From Pseudomonadota bacterium (lineage in GTDB: Bacteria; Pseudomonadota; Gammaproteobacteria; Burkholderiales; SG8-39), in assembly GCA_021811085.1 (NCBI GenBank), contig JAJZPQ010000010.1, positions 1 to 64,000 of the forward strand: 64,000 nt of DNA, read 5' to 3'. Under the pieces are notes generated by a model. It saw nothing but the letters and a program-made list of their open reading frames with translations, searched no databases and had not been told where the DNA came from. A program made the position numbers and the translations under genes. Below are positions 56,694 through 64,000 of this stretch, piece after piece (position 1 is the stretch's first letter; the number at the start of each line of letters is the position of its first letter).

Positions 56694-57020
56694 ATGAATA
56701 AACTTTTCCACATTCTTTCAGTACTTTGCCTGCTTCCCCTGCCCGCGATGGCGGACTACCCGGAGTTCGCCCTGGTCATACGCGACCACCGCTTCGAGCC
56801 GGCAGAAATCCGTGTTCCCGCCGGCCAGAAGATCAGGCTGGTCGTGCACAACCAAGACGGCAGTCCGGAGGAATTCGAAAGCTATGAACTCAAGCGGGAG
56901 AAAATCATCCCGCCGGGCGCCAAAGCACAAATCTTCGTCGGTCCGCTGAGCCCCGGCCGTTACCCCTTCTTCGGCGATTTCCACGAAAAAACGGCGCGCG
57001 GCGCCATCATCGCCGAGTAA
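56694..57020 (+). CDS. Exported cupredoxin-like protein (iron-transport associated type)
   Basis: Signal peptide plus FALVIRDHRFEPAEIRVPAGQKIRLVVHNQDGSPEEFESYELKREKIIPPGAKAQIFVGPLSPGRYPFFGDFHEKTARGAIIAE. Confidence 0.85.
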   Translation: MNKLFHILSVLCLLPLPAMADYPEFALVIRDHRFEPAEIRVPAGQKIRLVVHNQDGSPEEFESYELKREKIIPPGAKAQIFVGPLSPGRYPFFGDFHEKTARGAIIAE

Positions 57021-57066
57021 TCGGCATGCGGCCATACGCTACTGCAATTAACTGAAAGGAAAACCA

Positions 57067-57801
57067 ATGAAGTCCTATGCGCCGCTGCTGCTTGCGGGTG
57101 CACTCCTCGGTCCGCTCATTGCCCGCGCCGAGCCGGCCGATTACGTCTACACGCCCGCGGTCGAGTACGGCGAGAAAGAAATCGACTTCAAGGCAGGCAG
57201 CGCGCGCAAAGGCGAGGACCCGCGCGAATCCGCCAGCAGCCTGGGCTTTGGCTACGGCGCGAAGGAATGGTGGTTTACCGAGATTTACTTGAAGTACAAA
57301 CGGGAAAACAACGAGGGCACCAAGCCGGACGCCTTCGAGTGGGAAAACAAGTTCCAGCTTACCGAGACCGGCAAATACCCGGTCGATGTCGGATTTATTC
57401 TTGAAATCGAACGCCCGCGCGATCATGCCGAGGGCTGGGAAGTAAAGTGGGGTCCGCTGTTCGAAACCGATTTCGGCAAGATCCAGCTCAACGCGAACGC
57501 GCTGTTCAAGCGCAACTACCGCGCCGAGGGCCCCAGCGAAACCCAGTTCCTCTACCAGTGGCAGGCGAAGTATCGCTGGATGCCCCAGTTCGAATTCGGC
57601 TTCCAGGGATTCGGCGAGATGGGCAAGTGGGATCAATGGGCGGCGGCGGACGAACGCTCGCATCGCATCGGGCCCGCGGTGTTCGGCAAACTGCCGCTAG
57701 GCGGACGCAAGGCCATTCGCTACAACGCCGCCTGGCTATTGGGCGCATCACAGGCTGCCCCGGACCATAGCTTTCGCCTGCAGGTCGAATACGAGTATTA
57801 A
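57067..57801 (+). CDS. Exported hypothetical protein, probable outer-membrane beta-barrel
   Basis: Signal peptide; alternating aromatic/polar strands; C-terminal VEYEY ending in aromatic residue; 46 nt downstream of the cupredoxin gene. Confidence 0.7.
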   Translation: MKSYAPLLLAGALLGPLIARAEPADYVYTPAVEYGEKEIDFKAGSARKGEDPRESASSLGFGYGAKEWWFTEIYLKYKRENNEGTKPDAFEWENKFQLTETGKYPVDVGFILEIERPRDHAEGWEVKWGPLFETDFGKIQLNANALFKRNYRAEGPSETQFLYQWQAKYRWMPQFEFGFQGFGEMGKWDQWAAADERSHRIGPAVFGKLPLGGRKAIRYNAAWLLGASQAAPDHSFRLQVEYEY

Positions 57802-57936
57802 CGCTCCGAGCGGGAGGAGCGGCAACACCTGCTGATCATGCGTCAGTCCTGACGCACGCGCGCGCAGCCGGCCGCATACAGCAGAAGCTTCTTCGATTAC
57901 ACTGCGCGCTTTCGCGCTCAACAACAGGGTAGTCGC

Positions 57937-59112
57937 CTGAAGCCTCCGCGTTTCCCGTTCTTTTATGGTTGGGCCGTTGTCGCCGTGGCGTTCGTCACCA
58001 TGGGCGTGGCGGTCAACGCGCGCACCGCATTCTCGCTGCTGTTCCCGCCCATACTCGCGGAGTTCGGCTGGGAGCGAGGCGTAACCGCCGGCGCCTTCTC
58101 GTTCGGTTTTATTATTTCTGCGGTACTCAGCCCGCTGCTCGGTCGCCTGATGGACCGCCACGGACCGCTGCTGGTGCTCGAGGCAGGCGTGGGCATCATG
58201 GGCATCGGACTGCTCGCCGCCGCGCACGTGAGCCAGCCCTGGCATCTTTATCTCACGCTGGGCGTGCTCGTAGGCGCGGGCAGCGTGGCCCTGGGTTTCA
58301 CCGGCCAGGCGCTGCATTTGCCGAACTGGTTCGTGCGCCGACGCGGCCTCGCGATGAGCATCGCCTTTTCCGGCGTCGGCATTGGCTCCATCGTGCTCCT
58401 CCCGTGGCTGCAGAGCATGATCGCGCACGCGGGCTGGCGCGCCGCCTGCACCGGCATGGGCATTCTCGTGTTCGGCCTGCTCGCGCCGCTCAATCTGCTG
58501 GTGCGGCGCCGGCCCGAGGATCTGGGCACGGGTCCGGACGGCGATCGCGTCGCGCCGGCATCGGCCGCGGCCAAGCCGCACGCGAACGTCGTCGATCACG
58601 CCTGGGCAGCGATCGACTGGACGCTCGCGCGGGCGCTGGGCTTCGTCAGCTTCGCCGCGATTCCGGGACAGATCGCACTCGGGCACATTTCCGATCGCAT
58701 CGGACGCGAGTGGGTCTGGACCGTAGGCAACGCGGGCTTCGTGCTGTGCTATGCCGCGCTGCTCATGATGGGCGTCTCGCCCAGTCCCGCGCTGCTGTGG
58801 TTCATGGTGGCGGTGCAGGGCTTTCTCGGCTACGGCCTGACTTCGGTCCTAGGCGCGATTCCGGCCGAGATCTTCGCCGGCCGCCATTACGGCGGCATAT
58901 TCGGCACCCTCATGGGCATTGCCATCTTCGGCGGCGCGCTGGGTCCCTGGGTCACCGGCGCGCTCTACGATGCGCGCCACAGCTATACGCTCGCGTTCTC
59001 GCTTGCGCTGGGCTGCAGCCTCGTTTCGACTGCGTGCATCTGGCTCGCCGCGCCGCGCCAGATACGCGCCGTGGCCGGACGCATCGGCCGCAGCAGCAGC
59101 GCAAAAGATTAA
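57937..59112 (+). CDS. MFS transporter; start uncertain
   Basis: RFPFFYGWAVVAVAFVTMGVAVNARTAFSLLFPPILAEFGW, 12-TM-like; the frame is open upstream of the ORF-track GTG at 57985 and TM1 begins before it. Confidence 0.85.
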   Translation: MKPPRFPFFYGWAVVAVAFVTMGVAVNARTAFSLLFPPILAEFGWERGVTAGAFSFGFIISAVLSPLLGRLMDRHGPLLVLEAGVGIMGIGLLAAAHVSQPWHLYLTLGVLVGAGSVALGFTGQALHLPNWFVRRRGLAMSIAFSGVGIGSIVLLPWLQSMIAHAGWRAACTGMGILVFGLLAPLNLLVRRRPEDLGTGPDGDRVAPASAAAKPHANVVDHAWAAIDWTLARALGFVSFAAIPGQIALGHISDRIGREWVWTVGNAGFVLCYAALLMMGVSPSPALLWFMVAVQGFLGYGLTSVLGAIPAEIFAGRHYGGIFGTLMGIAIFGGALGPWVTGALYDARHSYTLAFSLALGCSLVSTACIWLAAPRQIRAVAGRIGRSSSAKD

Positions 59113-59173
59113 TCCGCTGCATCAGTAAGGTATCATGAGCGAAAAATCGTTTTAATCGTCGTGGTGGCAGTTC

Positions 59174-60523
59174 ATGCGTGTTGCAATCATCGGTTCCGGC
59201 CCGGCCGGCTTCTACGCAGCGGAAGCGCTGCTCAAGCGCACCGACACGGTGGTCGAGGTGGACATGTTCGACCGCCTCCCCACTCCCTACGGGTTGGTCC
59301 GCGGCGGCGTCGCGCCGGACCACCAGAAGATCAAGACCGTTGCGCGCGTGTTCGCGAGCACTGCGGCACGCCCGACGTTCCGCTTTCTTGGCAACGTGTG
59401 CCTCGGGCGTGATCTCAGCGTGGAGGATTTGCGCCGGCATTACCATCAGATCATCTACGCCACCGGCAACGAAGCCGACCGCCGCCTCGGCATTCCGGGC
59501 GAAGGCATCGCGCGCTGCACGCCGGCGACGGTGTTCGTCGGCTGGTACAACGGGCATCCCGATTACCGCAAAGCGCAGATCGATCTGTCGGTCGAGCGCG
59601 TCGCCATCGTGGGCAACGGCAACGTCGCCATCGATGCCGCGCGCATCCTGCTGCGCACCGTGGCCGAACTGGAAAAAACCGACATCGCCGCGCACGCGCT
59701 CGAAACCCTGCGCGCGAGCCGCGTGCGCGAAGTATTTCTCCTCGGGCGGCGCGGGCCGGAGCAGGCCGCGTTTTCCTCGGCGGAACTCAAGGAACTCGGT
59801 GCGATGGAAGCGGCCGACCCGGTCGTCGCCGCGAGCGAACTTGCTGCCTGCGCGGAATCGACGGGTAACGCCGAAACCGACAGAAACCTGAAACTGCTGC
59901 GCGCCTACGCCGCGCGCGTGCCGCGCGCGGACACGAAGAAGCTGCACCTGCGCTTCCTCGTCTCGCCCGTCGAGATACTCGCCGACGCCGCAGGCAAGGT
60001 GGCCGGACTGCGCCTGGAGAAGAATCGCCTGGAGGCGCGGCCCGACGGCTCGCTCGCCGCGCGCGGCAGCGGCGAATACGAACACCTGGACGTAGGCATG
60101 GTGCTGCCCGCGATCGGTTATGCCGCGGAGCGCATCGCCGGCGTTCCCTACGACGAAAAGGCGCGCATCATTGCGAACGCAGACGGGCGCGTCGTCGATG
60201 CCGCGAGCCGCACCGTGATCGCGAATGAATATGTCGTCGGCTGGGCGCGCAGCGGCCCGCAGGGGCTGATCGGCGAGCACAAGCGCGCCTCCGCCGACGC
60301 GGTCAAGCACCTGATCGCCGACGGTGCCGGACTCGAAGCGCGGGTGCTGCCGGGGCGCGACGCGATTCTCGCGCTGCTGCGCGAGCGCGGCGTGCAGCCG
60401 GTTTCGTTCGAAGACTGGAAGCAGCTCGACGACGTCGAGGTGGAACGCGGCACGCGCCGCGGTGCGCCGCGCGACAAGATTGTCGACGTCGCGGCGATGC
60501 TCGCACTGCTGGGGCAACACTGA
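59174..60523 (+). CDS. Ferredoxin-NADP+ reductase, adrenodoxin-reductase/FprA type
   Basis: MRVAIIGSGPAGFYAAEALLKR...VDMFDRLPTPYGLVRGGVAPDHQKIK, VAIVGNGNVAIDAARIL, VGWARSGPQGLIGEHK. Confidence 0.92.
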   Translation: MRVAIIGSGPAGFYAAEALLKRTDTVVEVDMFDRLPTPYGLVRGGVAPDHQKIKTVARVFASTAARPTFRFLGNVCLGRDLSVEDLRRHYHQIIYATGNEADRRLGIPGEGIARCTPATVFVGWYNGHPDYRKAQIDLSVERVAIVGNGNVAIDAARILLRTVAELEKTDIAAHALETLRASRVREVFLLGRRGPEQAAFSSAELKELGAMEAADPVVAASELAACAESTGNAETDRNLKLLRAYAARVPRADTKKLHLRFLVSPVEILADAAGKVAGLRLEKNRLEARPDGSLAARGSGEYEHLDVGMVLPAIGYAAERIAGVPYDEKARIIANADGRVVDAASRTVIANEYVVGWARSGPQGLIGEHKRASADAVKHLIADGAGLEARVLPGRDAILALLRERGVQPVSFEDWKQLDDVEVERGTRRGAPRDKIVDVAAMLALLGQH

Positions 60524-60588
60524 GCGCAGACCGCAATTAGCAGGCGACGGTCGCCCGGAAACGCAGATCTGACGCGGATTTCCGCGGA

Positions 60589-61899
60589 TTACCAGTAGCG
60601 CATCGCGCCGCGGTAGAGTTGGCTCAAGTCGCTCTGGCTGATGTCGCGCGGCGCATTGGTCAACAAGCGCTGCTGCGCCCAGGCACCCTTGGTGAGGCCG
60701 GCGACATCCGCCTCGCCATAGCCTACGCCGGCGACGCCGTTCGGGATGCCGGTGGCTTGCATCATCTTGATCAACTGCGCCGCGATGATTTCGGCCGCAT
60801 CGTCGTCAGTCGCACCGCTGATCTCCGCGCCGAGACAAGCCGCGCCGTGGATGTGGCGTTCTGGGCAGGCGCTCGCGGTGAAGCGGAATACCGCGGGCGC
60901 ATTGACGATCACGCTCATGCCGTGCGGTACCATCGGTTCGTCCTGCGGATAGCCCTCGGGACGGAAGTCGCGCACTAGGCCCGCGACCGAGTAAGCCATG
61001 CCGTGAGGCACATGCACACCCGAGTTGCCGAAAGCGATGCCGGCGAGCGTGGCCGCGTACATCATCTGGTCGCGCGCCTCGTGGTCGCTCGCATCGTTGA
61101 CTGCGCGCTCGAGGTACAGACCCAGGCGCTTGAGCGCCGCCTCGCAGCCGATATCGCTCCAGGGATTTGCGCCCTGGCTCATCGGCCGCAGCGCGGGCTT
61201 GCCCGGCGCGGCGCGGCGCGTGTAGGGCCGGGCGGTGTAGGACTCGAGCGCGTGCGACAGCACGTCGAAGCCGCTCGCGGCGACCACGTTTTTCGGCAGC
61301 GTGTAAGTCGTGGCCGGATCGATCAGCGCCATCGACGGTTTGAGGCGCTTCGAGGCGATGCCGGTCTTCACCTGCAGCGCAAGCAAGTCGAAGATGGTGA
61401 TGCCGGTGCATTCGGAGCCGGTGCCGCAGGTCGTGGGGCAGGCGATGTGCGGCTTGAGCGCGCCGGGCACAGGCTTGCCCGCGCCTATCGGCGCGTTGAC
61501 GTAATCGAGGAAGTCCGCGGGCCAGGTCGCATATAGGTTGGCCGCCTTGCAGGTGTCGATCACCGAACCGCCGCCCAGCGACACATAGCCGTCGAATTTG
61601 CCTTCGGCGGCGAATTTCGCCGCCGCGATGAACGACTGATCGGTAGGCTCGACTTTGACCTCGTCGTAGATCACCACGTCCATGCCCGCCGCGCGCAGCG
61701 AATCGCGCAGCTGCGCCACATAAGGCAGGGCGGCCAGGCGCTTGTCGGTAAACAGCGCGACGCGGCTCATGCCCAGGGCCTTGGCGTGCTCGCCCGCCTC
61801 CTTGAGCACGCCGTGGCCGAAGCTGATGCTGGCGATGTCGACCGAAAAGACGCTTTCATTGCCTTCGGTCGCGACGTAATAGTTGTGGCAGCAGGACAT
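60589..61899 (-). CDS. Iron-containing alcohol dehydrogenase, hydroxyacid-oxoacid transhydrogenase-like
   Basis: [76 protein letters not shown]. Confidence 0.88.
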   Translation of the reverse strand: MSCCHNYYVATEGNESVFSVDIASISFGHGVLKEAGEHAKALGMSRVALFTDKRLAALPYVAQLRDSLRAAGMDVVIYDEVKVEPTDQSFIAAAKFAAEGKFDGYVSLGGGSVIDTCKAANLYATWPADFLDYVNAPIGAGKPVPGALKPHIACPTTCGTGSECTGITIFDLLALQVKTGIASKRLKPSMALIDPATTYTLPKNVVAASGFDVLSHALESYTARPYTRRAAPGKPALRPMSQGANPWSDIGCEAALKRLGLYLERAVNDASDHEARDQMMYAATLAGIAFGNSGVHVPHGMAYSVAGLVRDFRPEGYPQDEPMVPHGMSVIVNAPAVFRFTASACPERHIHGAACLGAEISGATDDDAAEIIAAQLIKMMQATGIPNGVAGVGYGEADVAGLTKGAWAQQRLLTNAPRDISQSDLSQLYRGAMRYW

Positions 61900-61919
61900 G
61901 TGAACTCCTAAAAGTGTAT

Positions 61920-62522
61920 TTATAGTTGGCGCAGCAGTGCCGCACGCAGCAGCGGCAGCCGGTCGTTGCCGAAATACATGTCCGCGCCGTTGACGAACAT
62001 CGTCGGCGAGCCGAAGCCGCCGCGGCGGATCAGTTCGTCAGTGTTGGCCTTGAGCGCATCCTTGATCGGCTGCGGCGCGATGCCGGCGAAGAACGCGGCC
62101 GCGTCCACGCCGGCGCGCGCGCACACATCGGCGAGCACCGCGTCACTCGATATGTCGCGATCCTCGCCCCAGTAGGCTTCGAACGCGGCCTGAGCGAACG
62201 GCACCAGCTTGCCCTGCGGCTCGAGCAGGATGCAGCCGCGCATGGCTTTGACGCTGTTGACCGGAAACACGCTCGGCGGGAATTTGAGCGCGAGCCCCGC
62301 CTGTCGCGCCCAGTCCTGCATGTCCTTCAGCTGGTAAGCCTGTTTCGCCGGCACCGGGTGCTCGCGCGCGAAGTAGACGCTCGGGTTCACGCTGTTGAAC
62401 ACGCCGCCGACCAGGAACGGCCGCCAGCGTATCTTTGCCCCGAGCTCGGCCGCGAGCGGCTGGATGTTGTGGAACGCAAGGTAGGTCCAGGGGCTGGAGC
62501 AATCGAAAAAGAATTCGATCAT
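61920..62522 (-). CDS. 2-hydroxychromene-2-carboxylate isomerase/DsbA-family protein
   Basis: [42 protein letters not shown]...[31 protein letters not shown]. Confidence 0.9.
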   Translation of the reverse strand: MIEFFFDCSSPWTYLAFHNIQPLAAELGAKIRWRPFLVGGVFNSVNPSVYFAREHPVPAKQAYQLKDMQDWARQAGLALKFPPSVFPVNSVKAMRGCILLEPQGKLVPFAQAAFEAYWGEDRDISSDAVLADVCARAGVDAAAFFAGIAPQPIKDALKANTDELIRRGGFGSPTMFVNGADMYFGNDRLPLLRAALLRQL

Positions 62523-63241
62523 GGTTCGCTCCTATGTGCGCCTGCGCGCACGCTTTGCGCCGTCTGCCCGAACAGGGCCTGGCGTGCTGCGTCATCCATT
62601 TTCGGCAGCCTGAGTTCCTTGCCCAGGTCGAGGCCGCGCTTCGCCGCCGGGCGCTCGAACAGCCTGTCGTACCAGCGCTCGACGTGAGGAAACTCGGCGA
62701 GCGCGATCTGCTGCGCCTTGTGCGTGCGTATCCAGGGGAAAATGGCGATGTCGGCGATCGTATAGTCGCGACCGGCCACGTAAGCCCCGGTGCGCGCGAG
62801 CTGCGCATCGAGTACGCCGTACAAGCGATTGACCTCCTTCGCGTAGCGCTCGAGCGCGTAGGGGATTTTCTCCGGCGCATAGAGCAGGAAATGCCCGTTC
62901 TGCCCGGCCATCGGCCCGAGGCCGCCCATTTGCCACATCAGCCATTGCAGCGTCGCGTGCCGGCCGCGCAGGTCCGCAGGCAGAAAACGCCCGGTTTTCT
63001 CGGCGAGATAGATCAGAATTGCGCCGCTCTCGAACAGCGCGATCGGCGCGCCGCCTCCGGGCGGATCGTGATCGACGATGGCCGGCATGCGGTTGTTCGG
63101 GCTGAGTGCAAGGAACTCCGGACTGAACTGCTCGCCGCGCCCGATGTTCACCGGCTTCAGTGTATAGGGCAGGCCGCATTCCTCGAGCATGATGGAAATC
63201 TTCCAGCCGTTGGGCGTCGGCCAGTAATGCAAATCGATCAT
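62519..63241 (-). CDS. Glutathione S-transferase (YfcG/Ure2-like)
   Basis: LHYWPTPNGWKISIMLEECGLPYTLKPVNIGRGEQFSPEFLALSPNNRMPAIVD, FESGAILIYLAEKTGRFLP. Confidence 0.92.
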   Translation of the reverse strand: MIDLHYWPTPNGWKISIMLEECGLPYTLKPVNIGRGEQFSPEFLALSPNNRMPAIVDHDPPGGGAPIALFESGAILIYLAEKTGRFLPADLRGRHATLQWLMWQMGGLGPMAGQNGHFLLYAPEKIPYALERYAKEVNRLYGVLDAQLARTGAYVAGRDYTIADIAIFPWIRTHKAQQIALAEFPHVERWYDRLFERPAAKRGLDLGKELRLPKMDDAARQALFGQTAQSVRAGAHRSEP

Positions 63242-63366
63242 CGGGACTCCTTCGAAGCGCGCGTCGGGCGTAGTTTAGCGCGTCTGCGCCGCCCGGCAGA
63301 GCTTCACGTTTGCCCTAGCGGGCAGCGGGAGTCCGGGCAGCAAGCAGCAGTGTGCGAGCTGCCCTG

Positions 63367-63933
63367 CTATTTCACGCTGGGCAGCACGCCGGCGCGCAGC
63401 CTCACGCCTCCCAGCTTGAGCGTGCGCGGCTGTTCCTTGCAGGGTTCGGCATCCGGAATGGCGACGATCACGCTGCGTGCCAGCCGGTTCACGAGGTCGA
63501 GACTGATAAAACGCGTTGTGCACTTGCCGTTCTCGGGCTTGGTCACAATTTCCTCATCGGTCCAGCGCTCGACCTCGAATACCGTGGGTATCGAGTCAAG
63601 CAATCTATTCTCCTTCAACGCCACGGCTGCGGTCGATTCCACGCATTCCAGACGCGACTTCCTGCATTCGATGGAAGTGGTCTGCAGATTGTCTACTGCT
63701 GCCGGACCGTCCGTGACATACCAGGTGCCCATGGCCTGCACCACGCTGGCCTTTTCCGGGTTGTCGATGATGTAAAAAGCGTAATGCGGCAGGATAACGG
63801 GGATATTGCGCTGCCGCTGCAGTTCCTGGTAGGTCAGCAGGGCAAACGCCGCCAATGCGATAACGACGGAGACATAGACAAAGCGTATGGCTTTGTCGGC
63901 GCGGAAAGCAAATTTGATCGCAGCTTTTTCCAT
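63367..63933 (-). CDS. Membrane-anchored hypothetical protein
   Basis: One N-terminal TM segment (FVYVSVVIALAAFALLTY), periplasmic-like remainder with paired Cys; start MEKAAIKFAFR. Confidence 0.65.
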   Translation of the reverse strand: MEKAAIKFAFRADKAIRFVYVSVVIALAAFALLTYQELQRQRNIPVILPHYAFYIIDNPEKASVVQAMGTWYVTDGPAAVDNLQTTSIECRKSRLECVESTAAVALKENRLLDSIPTVFEVERWTDEEIVTKPENGKCTTRFISLDLVNRLARSVIVAIPDAEPCKEQPRTLKLGGVRLRAGVLPSVK

Positions 63934-64000
63934 GTTTGCCACTTGGTAGACCTTGCCCGGCAAGCGGCGGCCCGTGGCAGGCGCGTCACGGGGCCTTGAA

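Noticed and set aside
57969-59138. 389-aa ORF overlapping the MFS gene in another frame
   Set aside because: Arg/Gly-rich with no membrane segments; the MFS frame has clear TM helices.

Overview
GC-rich bacterial chromosomal window, consistent with a betaproteobacterium by gene order and protein character (inference). It carries about 51 supported protein-coding genes. Main blocks: pepP(partial)-ubiH; dusB-fis-purH-purD; hemF; a minus-strand glycogen/trehalose operon (glgB, treS-maltokinase fusion, membrane channel, glgX, malQ, GH enzyme); hemC-hemD-hemX-hemY; an algR-like regulator beside argH; a Ser/Thr kinase with a cNMP-binding domain; aroG; a ScfR/RamB-like regulator divergent from aceA, then aceB; grxD-prmC-prfA-hemA; an isolated aceE; a tungsten-type aldehyde:ferredoxin oxidoreductase (AOR) operon with two FAD subunit paralogs and a MoaD-like protein; a P-type ATPase-UspA fusion; a yybP-ykoY-like riboswitch leader ahead of a LysR gene; aspartate 4-decarboxylase; a Fur-box-controlled cupredoxin operon; and several detoxification/redox genes. 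The best leads for new biology are: (1) a two-copy, two-hairpin intergenic element with compensatory base changes (1890-1958 and 26608-26668); (2) tandem 51-nt perfect or near-perfect hairpins between purD and hemF; (3) the Mn-type riboswitch preceding a LysR regulator with a visible alternative-pairing platform; (4) the extended AOR operon. No tRNA, rRNA, CRISPR array or transposase was recognised. All calls come from reading the sequence and ORF translations; no database search was run.
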